From Butyricicoccus pullicaecorum (GTDB lineage Bacteria; Bacillota; Clostridia; Oscillospirales; Butyricicoccaceae), in contig JAGZIN010000016.1 of the NCBI GenBank assembly GCA_018366195.1, forward strand, positions 1-61,320: a stretch of DNA of 61,320 bases, read 5' to 3'. Both the position numbers and the translations under genes were made by a program. This document shows positions 33,087-42,058 of this stretch, in pieces. Within the stretch, counting starts at the first letter, position 1. Each line of letters starts with the position of its first letter. The notes beneath the pieces are model-generated. The model saw nothing but the letters and a program-made list of their open reading frames with translations. It was not told the origin of the DNA and ran no database searches.

Positions 33087-33118
33087 AAGGGAGAGAACGA
33101 CGGTTCTCTCCCTTTTGT
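33087..33118. terminator. Terminator of the aroQ-pepP pair
   Basis: AAAGGGAGAGAAC pairs with GTTCTCTCCCTTT; symmetrical, with only three or four T. Confidence 0.65.
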
Positions 33119-33124
33119 TTGCCA

Positions 33125-34189
33125 TTATAGAATGAAAAGACTCTTGGGCGCACAGGTTAGATTTTGGTTGCCGTCCTCCGTGAGATACAGCATATCCTCA
33201 ATGCGTACACCAAACTTTCCGGGCAGATAGATTCCGGGCTCAGCGGTTACAACTGCACCGGCTGGCATGGGCTTATCATTGCGCGCGGCAACCGTTGGGG
33301 CTTCGTGAATGAGCAGACCTACGCCATGCCCAAAGCCATGTCCAAAGTACTCCCCATATCCGGCGTCAGTGATGAGCTGTCGTCCGGCAGCATCGACTGC
33401 GCGTCCGGTTACGCCTGCCTTTGCAAGCTGAATTCCGGCAAGCTGGGCGTTCAGTACGGTTTCATAGACCTGACACATCTCATCGGTTGCACTGCCGACT
33501 GCAACGGTACGTGTCATATCGGAGCAATATCCCTCATAAATACAGCCGAAGTCCATAGTCACAAAATCGCCCGATGCAATGCGCTTGTCAGACGGGACGC
33601 CATGGGGCTTTGAAGAATTGGCACCTGAGACAACAATGGGGTCAAAGGACATATTTTCCGCACCATGGTGCAGCATCAAATAGGTCAGTCTGGCAGCGAT
33701 TTCCCGCTCGGTCACACCGGGGCGAATATCATTGAGAACCTCTTCCAGTGCGGCTTCGGCAATGCGCTGGGCGGCAATGATTTTTTCCAGTTCATCTGCA
33801 CTTTTTATGGTACGAAGCTCTGCCATCAGACCGTTCTGCGGGACAGCCTCAGCCTTTAGATTGTCCGACCAACTGGTATAGTCGGCATGGGTGAGGCAGT
33901 CGTCCTCTAGCGCAACTGTGTGCGCGTGGTCCTCTGCAATGAGCGCGTTGATGACGCCGGAATAGGAACGACCCACTTCGATTTCACGCACGTCAACGCC
34001 TTTGGCACCGGCACGTGCAGCTTCTATATAGCGGCAGTCGGTGTAGAACACAGCTTGGGTTTGAGAAATATATACCGTTCCGGCGGTGGACGGAAAACCG
34101 GTTGCATAGAGTCGGTTTCTGCGGTCGGTGAGCACGATGGCGTCGAATCCACGTGCTGCAAGTGCTTTGCGAATCTTTTCTATTTTCAT
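33125..34189 (-). CDS. Xaa-Pro aminopeptidase (M24B)
   Basis: 354 residues: an N-terminal creatinase-like domain (1-125) and the pita-bread catalytic domain. The five metal ligands are visible: Asp in MDFGC, Asp in YCSDMTRT, His in GVGLLIHEAPT, Glu in TAEPGIY and Glu in RIEDM. Removes N-terminal residues before proline. AAAGGAG precedes the ATG, which overlaps the aroQ stop by four bases. Confidence 0.94.
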   Translation of the reverse strand: MKIEKIRKALAARGFDAIVLTDRRNRLYATGFPSTAGTVYISQTQAVFYTDCRYIEAARAGAKGVDVREIEVGRSYSGVINALIAEDHAHTVALEDDCLTHADYTSWSDNLKAEAVPQNGLMAELRTIKSADELEKIIAAQRIAEAALEEVLNDIRPGVTEREIAARLTYLMLHHGAENMSFDPIVVSGANSSKPHGVPSDKRIASGDFVTMDFGCIYEGYCSDMTRTVAVGSATDEMCQVYETVLNAQLAGIQLAKAGVTGRAVDAAGRQLITDAGYGEYFGHGFGHGVGLLIHEAPTVAARNDKPMPAGAVVTAEPGIYLPGKFGVRIEDMLYLTEDGNQNLTCAPKSLFIL

Positions 34190-34620
34190 ACGAACAGCTC
34201 CTTTACTGCATCTACTGCTAACAGATAACTATTTTTTCCGAATCCGGCAATGACACCCGCACATACGGGCGCAATGACCGAGGTGTGACGGAATTCCTCG
34301 CGTGCATGTACATTGGACAGATGCACCTCAACAACCGGCAGACGAACGGCGGCAATGGCATCACGAATGGCAATGGAATAATGTGTATATGCCCCTGCAT
34401 TGAGAATGATGGCATCACAGTCTCCTTGTGCGGCGTGAATACGGTCGATGATTGCTCCTTCTGTGTTGGATTGGAACACGGCACAATCCATACCGTTTTT
34501 GCGGCATTTTTCAATGACCTCGACATTGATTGACGCCATGGTGTCGCGTCCGTAGATTCCAGGTTCCCGCTCGCCAAGCAGGTTTAGATTGGGTCCGTGA
34601 ATGAGCAGAATTTTTTTCAT
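34186..34620 (-). CDS. aroQ: 3-dehydroquinate dehydratase, type II
   Basis: 144 residues. Third step of the shikimate pathway. Typical motifs: HGPNLNLLGEREPGIYG at the start with the catalytic Tyr, QSNTEGAIID, LNAGAYTHYSIAIRDAI, and VEVHLSNVHAREEFRH. ATG 34620 has GGAGG at 8 bases; another ATG two codons upstream is too close to it. Followed by the peptidase gene with an ATGA overlap, a common pair in Firmicutes. Confidence 0.97.
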   Translation of the reverse strand: MKKILLIHGPNLNLLGEREPGIYGRDTMASINVEVIEKCRKNGMDCAVFQSNTEGAIIDRIHAAQGDCDAIILNAGAYTHYSIAIRDAIAAVRLPVVEVHLSNVHAREEFRHTSVIAPVCAGVIAGFGKNSYLLAVDAVKELFV

Positions 34621-34855
34621 AAGCATAGCCTCCGTTTCAAATGATAGTTTGGACTCTATCGGGAAATATATCACAGCAGTCACACGGGAAAATCTGTGAT
34701 GACAGCGCAGAGCGTATAACAGTTTTGGCAGAGGTTCCGAATCATGAAAAAGGAATCTGCTACCAACAGTTATGATATCCTGCATCCGGTGCTCTGTCAA
34801 TAAGCATACGCTCTTTTGCCTCTGCATAAGATAGATGCGAGAAGGAGGGCAAGCA

Positions 34856-35998
34856 ATGAATGGGAAACGATGGATTGGTATTTTTGTATGTGCAGCCATG
34901 CTGTGCGGGCAGGCATCAGCACTGCCGGAAATGGGAGGCATCAAGGCAAAATCTGCCGCGTTATATGCTGCTGATGGAACAGCCCTGTATGGATATCATG
35001 AGGACGAACGGTTACAGCCTGCCTCGGTTACAAAAATTATGACAATGCTGCTGACTATGGAAGCCATCGACAGCGGAAGGCTCAAGTTGACTGACCTTGT
35101 GACAGGCTCTGCTTATGCAGCCTCTATGGGCGGTACACAGATTTGGCTCAAGGAAGGGGAACAGCTGACCGTAGATGAAATGCTCAAGGCAATTGCGGTG
35201 GGGTCTGCCAATGACTGTGCTGTTGCCATGGCAGAGCATCTGGCGGGCAGTGAGGAAGCGTTTGTAGAGCAGATGAATACACGGGCAAAAGAGCTTGGCT
35301 GCACAGGAACAACATTTGTAAACGCCAATGGACTGGATACCAGCGGCAAAAAAACACTGACAACGGCACATGACCTTGCCTTGATTTCGGTGGAACTGCT
35401 CAAACATTCCAAAATCATTGATTACACCAGTATTTGGATGGATACCATTCGAAACGGGCAATTTGGGCTTGCAAATACCAACAAGATGCTCAAAAAATAT
35501 GAGGGTATGATTGGACTCAAAACCGGATATATCTCAGAAGCGGGCTTTTGCATTTCTGCGGCAGCCGAGCGGGAAGGGCTTCGGCTCATTGCAGTGGTCA
35601 TGGCAGCACCGGACAAGGATGCCCGCACAGCGGACGCAAGCCAGCTGCTCAATTATGGATTTGCCAATTTTACCGCCTATACGCCGGATATCTCCGCAGC
35701 CTGTGCAGATTTGCCTGTTGTTTTGGGAAAGCAGGAGAGCGTGCCGGTCGTCTGTGAGGTGCCGGACAGCATCACAATCGAAAAAGAGCGGCTGGAGGGG
35801 ATTTCCCTGTCTTATGAGAGACCCGAGCAGCTGCATGCCCCTGTAACAAAGGGAGAGCAAATCGGAACAGCACGTGTGATGGACGAACAGGGAGAGGTGC
35901 TGCGTGAAATTGCACTCTGCGCAGGGGCAGATGTGGAACGGCAGAGCTTTTGGGACATTTTGGGAATTTTTTGCCGGACGGCAAGCGGCAGTGCATAG
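34856..35998 (+). CDS. D-alanyl-D-alanine carboxypeptidase (PBP5/DacF type)
   Basis: 380 residues. Signal peptide at 1-23 (cleavage near ASA). Active site Ser57-Val-Thr-Lys60, then SAND (SxN) near 120, and LKTGY (KTG) near 222. A second beta domain follows, and a C-terminal amphipathic helix (SFWDILGIFCRT) that anchors the enzyme to the outer membrane face. Trims the pentapeptide of peptidoglycan. GAAGGAGGG lies 6 bases before the ATG. Single gene, divergent from aroQ. Confidence 0.93.
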   Translation: MNGKRWIGIFVCAAMLCGQASALPEMGGIKAKSAALYAADGTALYGYHEDERLQPASVTKIMTMLLTMEAIDSGRLKLTDLVTGSAYAASMGGTQIWLKEGEQLTVDEMLKAIAVGSANDCAVAMAEHLAGSEEAFVEQMNTRAKELGCTGTTFVNANGLDTSGKKTLTTAHDLALISVELLKHSKIIDYTSIWMDTIRNGQFGLANTNKMLKKYEGMIGLKTGYISEAGFCISAAAEREGLRLIAVVMAAPDKDARTADASQLLNYGFANFTAYTPDISAACADLPVVLGKQESVPVVCEVPDSITIEKERLEGISLSYERPEQLHAPVTKGEQIGTARVMDEQGEVLREIALCAGADVERQSFWDILGIFCRTASGSA

Positions 35999-36148
35999 GG
36001 GAAAAGAAAAATTTTGCAATCTGCTAAAAAATCATGGGACAACGGTTGTTTTTTTGTATAGAGTATGGTAACATAAATACAACCTCATTGGGTTCGGATT
36101 ACAGGAAACTCCTGTGAACGAATGGAACTACGCTAGGAGGAAGTTACT

Positions 36149-36559
36149 ATGGTAAAACTCATTATGGGCGGTGCCGGAACCGGCAAGACAAAGGAAATCA
36201 TCGACCGCGTCAATGCTGCGGTACAGGAAGAAAAAGGCAGCGTTGTCTGCATCGCAAAGGGCGATAAGCTCAAGTTTGATGTTGCACATGATGCACGCCT
36301 GATTAACGTCAGCGATTATTCAGTAGACAGCTATCCGGCTTTGCTCGGTTTCGTTGCAGGTATGCACGCAGGTAATTATGATATTTCAAAGGTATTTATT
36401 GATGCCCTCTACAAAATTGTAGACTCTAAAGATGCAAGTGAGGCAGAGAAGTTCCTTCTGGATTTAGATGCGTTTGCTTCTAAGCACAGCGTAGATTTCG
36501 TTGTGGCATTGAGTGAAGAAGAAATTCAGGCAACGGAAACCATGAAGAAATATCTCTGA
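36149..36559 (+). CDS. Small P-loop protein, unknown
   Basis: 136 residues. A Walker A motif stands at the very start (MGGAGTGKTKEI), followed by DVAHDARLINVSDY and a helical C-half; Walker B may be KVFIDAL. Similar short proteins in Clostridia are often labelled PilT-like without evidence. AGGAGGAAG lies 6 bases before the ATG. A hairpin ACAGGA/TCCTGT (36101-36115) lies in the leader. It stands alone before a terminator. Confidence 0.75.
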   Translation: MVKLIMGGAGTGKTKEIIDRVNAAVQEEKGSVVCIAKGDKLKFDVAHDARLINVSDYSVDSYPALLGFVAGMHAGNYDISKVFIDALYKIVDSKDASEAEKFLLDLDAFASKHSVDFVVALSEEEIQATETMKKYL

Positions 36560-36659
36560 TTTTCAAAATATGTCAAAATAGTTAAGAAAATTCCCTTGCA
36601 TAACCCGAAAAAAGGGGAAATGAACTCTTCTTACTACATACGAAATATGGAAATCTCTA

Positions 36660-36693
36660 TTGACGCAATCACCAAGATTGCGTCAATATTTTT
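36660..36693 (+). terminator. Terminator behind the P-loop gene
   Basis: TTGACGCAAT pairs with ATTGCGTCAA, then TATTTTT. It is about 100 bases behind the stop; the bases between show no gene. Confidence 0.7.
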
Positions 36694-36745
36694 AGTCAAA
36701 AATCGTAGTATTTTCATAAAGTGTAAAAATCATTGCATTAAGGGC

Positions 36746-36774
36746 TTTTGTTTTCTGTCAAAGTCCGCTATAAT
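36746..36774 (+). promoter_or_regulatory. Promoter of the ATP synthase operon
   Basis: A clear TATAAT (36769-36774) with a poor -35 (TTTTGT at 36746, 17-base spacer). It is the only candidate seen before the first gene of the operon. Confidence 0.5.
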
Positions 36775-36841
36775 AATGGAAGATGTATCGGTAGAGATAT
36801 CGAGGCATCTGTGTGGTTGAGAAAGGTGGCGCAATGTATCA

Positions 36842-37090
36842 ATGCGTACCACAAAAAAGCGTACTCTATGGCAGTGGGCAGCCGTGGCGGGACAGTTGGG
36901 ATTTGCAATGGTCATACCGGTTGTACTGTGCACCGTGGTGGCATATTGGCTTTGTGAGTATTTTTCGTTCGGCGGCTGGGTTGTGATTCTCGGGATTTTT
37001 CTGGGACTTGGCGGCTCTGCGGTATCCTTTCTTAAAGTTGTGCGTCTCTTACAGATAGATGCACAAAAACAGGAGGACAAAGATGCTTGA
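36842..37090 (+). CDS. AtpZ/AtpI-like small membrane protein
   Basis: 82 residues, two membrane segments (about 15-40 and 44-66) with a basic start and charged tail. Its size, topology and first position fit AtpZ, which with AtpI may help place Mg2+ or the c-ring during assembly. AAAGGTGG precedes ATG 36842. It overlaps the next gene by 8 bases. Confidence 0.7.
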   Translation: MRTTKKRTLWQWAAVAGQLGFAMVIPVVLCTVVAYWLCEYFSFGGWVVILGIFLGLGGSAVSFLKVVRLLQIDAQKQEDKDA

Positions 37091-37472
37091 TTATGCCATT
37101 GCAAAAGAAGAACTTCGGCGGCTGACTAAAGGTGTGATTCCAATTGCACTCATTCTGTTTGGTGCGTTTGTGCTCTTGGGGCAGCCCGTCATGCAGGTCG
37201 CAGCCGGAATCGTCTCCGGAACTGCCTTTGCACTTTGGAGCTTCTATCTGATGAGCCGGAGTGCGGTGCGTGCTGTCTGGCAGGGTGATCCGGCACGCGC
37301 AAGCAAAATCATTACACGCTCTTATGCGGTACGGTATAGCATGACAGCTGTATTTTTGATTGCGCTGATTTGGACAGACTGGGTCAACATACCTGCCGCT
37401 GTCTTAACGCTTTTTTCACCCAAAATCACTTTGATGATTTTGCACTTCTTAAAGAAAGGAGGGGAACTGTAA
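37083..37472 (+). CDS. atpI: ATP synthase subunit I
   Basis: 129 residues with four hydrophobic segments (about 20-37, 40-58, 82-98, 100-118), the usual pattern of AtpI, a c-ring assembly helper. AGGAGG lies 7 bases before ATG 37083, inside the previous gene. The atpB ATG follows without a gap. Confidence 0.8.
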   Translation: MLDYAIAKEELRRLTKGVIPIALILFGAFVLLGQPVMQVAAGIVSGTAFALWSFYLMSRSAVRAVWQGDPARASKIITRSYAVRYSMTAVFLIALIWTDWVNIPAAVLTLFSPKITLMILHFLKKGGEL

Positions 37473-38195
37473 ATGGACACCAATATTGCTGGTGCTCGAA
37501 TTTTGTGGGAAGCTGATTTTTCCCTTCCGCTTTTTGGAAAAATTTTCATTACCGAAACGATGGTCAATGCGTGGATTGTGATGCTGATTATTTTGGGCTT
37601 GTGCCTTTTCTTTACCCATAATCTGCAAAAAATCCCAAAAGGAAAACAGGCCTTGATTGAAAAGGCTGTCCAGATGGTTGATGGATTGATTGAGCAGAAT
37701 ATGGGAAAGGGCTGTGAGCATTATGCCCCCTATATTATGACGCTGATGCTGTCCTCTGTGCTGGGCACACTGGTATCGCTGATTGGGCTTCGCTCGGTTA
37801 CGGCGGACCTGAACACGACATTGGGCTGGGCGCTCATGACATTCGTACTCATCATTTATACCAATCTGCGCTACAAGGGTGTTGGTGGTTATCTCAAAGG
37901 CTTCTTGGAACCAATTCCAGTTATGCTGCCGCTCAATATTCTGAGCGAAATTGCAACACCGATTTCCATGAGCTTCCGTCATTTTGGTAACATTGCAGGT
38001 GGTATGGTCATTACGACTTTGCTGCTTGGTGCGCTGGGTGCATTGTCAAGCGCCATTCATCTGCCAATCCCGCTGTTGCAAATCGGTATTCCGGGCGTGT
38101 TGTCCCTGTATTTCGATTTGTTCTCGGCTTGTATTCAGGCATTTATTTTCAGTATGCTGACCATGGCCTATGTCGGTTCAGCACGGGAAGCGTAA
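37473..38195 (+). CDS. atpB: ATP synthase Fo subunit a
   Basis: 240 residues, five to six membrane helices. The essential stator Arg stands in SMSFRHFGNIAGG near 168, facing the c-ring Glu, and the last helix has AFIFSMLTMAYV. Forms the two half-channels for the coupling ion. AAAGGAGGGG lies before the ATG. Confidence 0.96.
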   Translation: MDTNIAGARILWEADFSLPLFGKIFITETMVNAWIVMLIILGLCLFFTHNLQKIPKGKQALIEKAVQMVDGLIEQNMGKGCEHYAPYIMTLMLSSVLGTLVSLIGLRSVTADLNTTLGWALMTFVLIIYTNLRYKGVGGYLKGFLEPIPVMLPLNILSEIATPISMSFRHFGNIAGGMVITTLLLGALGALSSAIHLPIPLLQIGIPGVLSLYFDLFSACIQAFIFSMLTMAYVGSAREA

Positions 38196-38275
38196 AACAC
38201 GCGCATCAAATTTTTGTGAACAGACCATTTTTGTCGATGGTTCTGAGAAAAACATCTTAGGAGGAAATAAAGTTT

Positions 38276-38533
38276 ATGGATCCGAAAGCATTTGTAGCAG
38301 GTATGTCCGCTCTGGGTGCCGGAATGGCAATGATTGCAGGTCTTGGCCCTGGTATTGGTGAGGGTTATGTTGCAGGTCAGGCCTGCTCCGCAATCGCGCG
38401 CCAGCCAGAAGCACAGTCTGATGTAACTCGTACCATGATTATGGGTATCGCAATGGCCGAGTCTACTGGTATTTACGCACTGGTTATTGCACTGATTCTG
38501 CTCTTTGCAAACCCGCTTCTCAACAAGGTTTGA
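38276..38533 (+). CDS. atpE: ATP synthase Fo subunit c, two-carboxylate type
   Basis: 85 residues, two helices joined by the ARQPEA loop. The second helix carries Glu62-Ser63-Thr64 and Tyr67 (AESTGIY), the Na+-binding set of Ilyobacter and Fusobacterium c subunits. In helix one the GPGIGEGY stretch has Glu29 where Ilyobacter has Gln32. Two carboxylates facing the ion are known from the Na+-driven Fusobacterium nucleatum enzyme. So Na+ coupling is likely (inference). AGGAGG precedes the ATG. Confidence 0.95.
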   Translation: MDPKAFVAGMSALGAGMAMIAGLGPGIGEGYVAGQACSAIARQPEAQSDVTRTMIMGIAMAESTGIYALVIALILLFANPLLNKV

Positions 38534-38587
38534 TTGATAACGGGTGTGTAAAAGACCGAAACTTCCATTTCGGAAGGAGGAAAACCA

Positions 38588-39088
38588 GTGGAAGAAATGA
38601 CAAGAGCGTTTGTTGACCTCAACCTGTGGTCACTGTTTGTTACGATAAGCAACACACTGATTACGTTCCTCATTCTCAAGCTTCTCCTGTATAAACCGCT
38701 GCGCAAGATGCTTGCAGCACGTGAGCAGGAGGTTCGTGACCTGTATACCCATGCAGAGACCGACCGTCGGGAAGCAGAAGCAATGAAGCGGGACTATACC
38801 GCTTCGATTGCCAATGCAAAGCAGGAAGCAGCTGAAATCGTATCCAATGCACAGAAGCGCGCCGAAAAGCGCGCGGAGGATATCGTCGAGCAGGCGAATC
38901 ATGAGGCTGCTGCTGCAAAACAGCGTGCAGAGGAAAGCATTGAACAGGAACGTAAGAAGGCAATGAATCAAATGAAAGATGAAATCGCGGGTCTGTCCAT
39001 GCTGATTGCTTCGAAAGTGGTCGAGCGTGAGGTGAATCCGGAGGATCATAAGCGTTTGATTGACGATTTCATTGATAAGGTAGGGTGA
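38588..39088 (+). CDS. atpF: ATP synthase Fo subunit b
   Basis: 166 residues. One N-terminal membrane helix (about 13-33) and a long charged coiled coil rich in Ala, Glu and Arg. It forms the peripheral stalk. The GTG start follows GGAAGGAGG by 7 bases; the stop overlaps the atpH start (GTGA). Confidence 0.94.
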   Translation: MEEMTRAFVDLNLWSLFVTISNTLITFLILKLLLYKPLRKMLAAREQEVRDLYTHAETDRREAEAMKRDYTASIANAKQEAAEIVSNAQKRAEKRAEDIVEQANHEAAAAKQRAEESIEQERKKAMNQMKDEIAGLSMLIASKVVEREVNPEDHKRLIDDFIDKVG

Positions 39089-39636
39089 GCGCTGTGGCAA
39101 CCGTTGTCAGTGAGCGCTATGCGCTGTCCTTATATGAAGTGGCAAAGGCGGAGAACCTTGCCGCGGATATGTGTGAGGCGCTGGGTGAAGTGTCGGAGAT
39201 TTTTTCCGCATATCCAGATTACCTCAAAGTCCTGACTACCCCATCTATTTCGCTGGAGGATAAAAGAGAAACTCTTCGGGCGGTGTTTGAAAATCAGGTA
39301 CACCCCTATCTGCTCAACTTTTTGCTGCTTTTAACAGAAAAGCGCAGAATTGGGCTGATTCATGAGATGGCTGTGGCGTATCGGGATTACTATTATCTGG
39401 AAGCCGGTATGTGTGCAGTGACTGCAATTACCGCAGTTGCGCTTACAGAGGAACAGATGAAAAAACTACAAGATAAGATGACCAGTGTGACCGGCAAGCA
39501 GATTGTCCTCAAAAATGAGGTCAGTGCTGATGTGCTGGGCGGTGTACTTGTGCGCATCGAAAACAAGCAAATCGATGACACCATAAAGTCGCGCCTGTCC
39601 GGTATTGCGGCCTCACTGGGTCAAATAATTGCGTAA
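39085..39636 (+). CDS. atpH: ATP synthase F1 subunit delta
   Basis: 183 residues. The N-terminal helical bundle opens with RYALSLYEVA, and the C-half has GGVLVRIENKQIDDTIKSRLSG, the family signature. Links F1 to the b stalk. GTG 39085 overlaps the atpF stop; GTG 39094 is possible too. Confidence 0.94.
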   Translation: MSAVATVVSERYALSLYEVAKAENLAADMCEALGEVSEIFSAYPDYLKVLTTPSISLEDKRETLRAVFENQVHPYLLNFLLLLTEKRRIGLIHEMAVAYRDYYYLEAGMCAVTAITAVALTEEQMKKLQDKMTSVTGKQIVLKNEVSADVLGGVLVRIENKQIDDTIKSRLSGIAASLGQIIA

Positions 39637-39652
39637 GAAAGAAGGTGACTTC

Positions 39653-41155
39653 ATGGATTTACGCCCTGATGAAATCAGCACGATAATTAAACAGCAGATT
39701 ACCAATTACCAATCCCAGATTAAACTGGAAAATGTTGGTACCGTTGTATCCGTTGGTGATGGTATCTGCCATATTCATGGTCTGGAGGACTGTATGTCCG
39801 GCGAGATGCTGGAGTTTGACGGCGGTGTGTACGGTATGGCGCAGAACCTGGAGGAAGATCTGGTTGGTGCGGTATTGCTGGGTTCAGACCAGAATATTCG
39901 TGAGGGTGATACCGTCAAGCGTACCGGACGTATCGTAGAAGTTCCAGTGGGTGAGGCAATGCTCGGCCGCGTTGTAGATGCGCTGGGTATGCCGATTGAC
40001 GGCAAGGGTCCGATTGAGACGAGTGAAACCCGTCCAATTGAAAGCCCCGCTCCGGGTATTATTGAGAGAACACCGGTTAATGTACCGCTTCAGACTGGTA
40101 TCAAGGCTATCGACTCCATGATTCCAATTGGCCGCGGTCAGCGTGAGCTGATTATCGGCGACAGACAGACTGGTAAAACTGCCATCTGTCTCGATACCAT
40201 CATCAATCAAAAGAATACAGGTGTTATCTGTATTTATGTTGCAATTGGTCAGAAGCGTTCTACTGTTGCACAGGTTGCAGAAACCCTTGCGGCAAATGGC
40301 GCTATGGATTACAGCATCATTGTGGCGGCAACTGCGTCGGAATCTGCACCGCTGCAATATATTGCACCGTATTCGGGCTGCTCGATTGGTGAATATTTTA
40401 TGCACAAGGGCAAAGATGTCTTGGTTATCTATGATGACTTATCCAAGCATGCAGTTGCTTACCGTGCACTTTCCCTGCTGCTCCATCGTCCACCCGGACG
40501 TGAGGCATATCCGGGCGATGTATTCTATCTGCATTCCCGTCTGCTCGAACGTGCAGCAAATATCCAGAATGGCGGCTCCTTGACTGCCCTGCCGATTATC
40601 GAGACACAGGCGGGTGACGTTTCGGCTTATATTCCGACCAACGTCATTTCGATTACAGATGGTCAGATTTTCCTCGAAACCGAGCTGTTCAATATGGGTA
40701 TCCGTCCGGCGGTCAACCCGGGTATTTCCGTATCCCGTGTTGGCGGCAATGCACAAATCAAGGCGATGAAGAAGGTATCCGGCACCCTGAAGCTCGCATA
40801 TTCACAGTATCGTGAATTGCAGGCATTTTCGCAGTTCGGCTCTGACCTTGATGCAGACACCAAAGCACGTCTGGCGCAGGGTGAACGCATCGTTGAAGTG
40901 CTCAAGCAGCCGCAGAACAGCCCAATCACGGTGGAAAAGCAGGTTGTCATTATTTATGCGGTTGTCAATAAGTATTTGATTGATGTTCCGGTGGAGCAGA
41001 TTGCGGAATTCCAGAACGAACTTTTTGCTTATTTGGAAACAGAGCACAGCGAGATTCTGGATTCAATCCGTGAGACAAAGTCCATTGATGATGTAAAGGA
41101 TACGCTCCCGAAGGCAATCGAGGCGTTCAAAGCAAAATTCCTCGGCGAGCACTAA
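39653..41155 (+). CDS. atpA: ATP synthase F1 subunit alpha
   Basis: 500 residues. The P-loop GDRQTGKTA lies near 170, and the arginine finger region PAVNPGISVSRVGG near 355-368. Non-catalytic nucleotide subunit of F1. ATG 39653 is chosen because GAAGGTGA lies 6 bases upstream; the frame opens eight codons earlier inside atpH. Confidence 0.98.
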   Translation: MDLRPDEISTIIKQQITNYQSQIKLENVGTVVSVGDGICHIHGLEDCMSGEMLEFDGGVYGMAQNLEEDLVGAVLLGSDQNIREGDTVKRTGRIVEVPVGEAMLGRVVDALGMPIDGKGPIETSETRPIESPAPGIIERTPVNVPLQTGIKAIDSMIPIGRGQRELIIGDRQTGKTAICLDTIINQKNTGVICIYVAIGQKRSTVAQVAETLAANGAMDYSIIVAATASESAPLQYIAPYSGCSIGEYFMHKGKDVLVIYDDLSKHAVAYRALSLLLHRPPGREAYPGDVFYLHSRLLERAANIQNGGSLTALPIIETQAGDVSAYIPTNVISITDGQIFLETELFNMGIRPAVNPGISVSRVGGNAQIKAMKKVSGTLKLAYSQYRELQAFSQFGSDLDADTKARLAQGERIVEVLKQPQNSPITVEKQVVIIYAVVNKYLIDVPVEQIAEFQNELFAYLETEHSEILDSIRETKSIDDVKDTLPKAIEAFKAKFLGEH

Positions 41156-41170
41156 AGGAGGCATCTGAGA

Positions 41171-42028
41171 ATGGCTTCCGGAAATATGAAGGATATCAAG
41201 CGGCGTATTCGAAGCGTTGAATCAACCATGCAAATCACAAAGGCGATGGAATTGGTTGCATCGAGCAAGCTGCGCCGTGCAAAGGAGCGCGTCGAGCAGA
41301 CGAGACCGTATTTTTACGCGCTTCAAGAGACGGTTTCGCGTGTGCTGCGGGAAAATCATTTCTCCAATGTTTATACCGAGCAGCGCACCGTCAAAAAAAG
41401 TCTGTTTGTCGTCATTGCAGGTGACCGCGGCTTGGCAGGCGGCTATAATGCCGGCGTGCTCAAGCTCGCAGCGTCTGAACTGGAAGGCAAGCAGGTATCG
41501 GTTGTAACAATCGGCAAAAAGGCACAGGAATATTTTGCAAAGCGCGATTATGAAGTGCTTGCAGATTATCCGGGGGTTGCTGAGACCCTGACGATTTCCG
41601 ATATGCAGCCGATTACAGCCAATCTCCTTGCACAGTTTCGTGCGGGTAAGATTGACGAAATCTATCTATGTTATACAGCATTTGTCTCTCCCATGACACA
41701 GGAGCCGCGCATGGTTCGTCTGCTTCCTGCTGCACCACATGACCAAGGTGTACAGGTCAAGAAGAATGGTGCGGTAGAATGTGACCCATCTCCAGAGACC
41801 GTGCTGCAAGCAATCATCCCCGAATATATCAGCGGCATGATTTATGGCGCTGTGGTAGAGTCCTATGCGTCTGAACAGTCGGCACGCCGCATGGCAATGG
41901 AGTCGGCTTCCGATAATGCCAGTGAGATGATTGAAGACTTGAATCTGTCCTATAACCGTGCCCGTCAGGCAGCGATTACGCAAGAAATTACGGAAATCGT
42001 TGCAGGCTCTGGCGCTGTGGGCGGTTAA
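41171..42028 (+). CDS. atpG: ATP synthase F1 subunit gamma
   Basis: 285 residues. The N-terminal helix IKRRIRSVESTMQITKAMELVASSKLRRA and the C-terminal helix NRARQAAITQEITEIVAGSGAV form the rotating coiled coil; GDRGLAGGYN lies near 80. AAAGGAGG precedes the ATG. Confidence 0.97.
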   Translation: MASGNMKDIKRRIRSVESTMQITKAMELVASSKLRRAKERVEQTRPYFYALQETVSRVLRENHFSNVYTEQRTVKKSLFVVIAGDRGLAGGYNAGVLKLAASELEGKQVSVVTIGKKAQEYFAKRDYEVLADYPGVAETLTISDMQPITANLLAQFRAGKIDEIYLCYTAFVSPMTQEPRMVRLLPAAPHDQGVQVKKNGAVECDPSPETVLQAIIPEYISGMIYGAVVESYASEQSARRMAMESASDNASEMIEDLNLSYNRARQAAITQEITEIVAGSGAVGG

Positions 42029-42058
42029 TCCACTTTACAAGATGAGGGAGTTTTGCTA

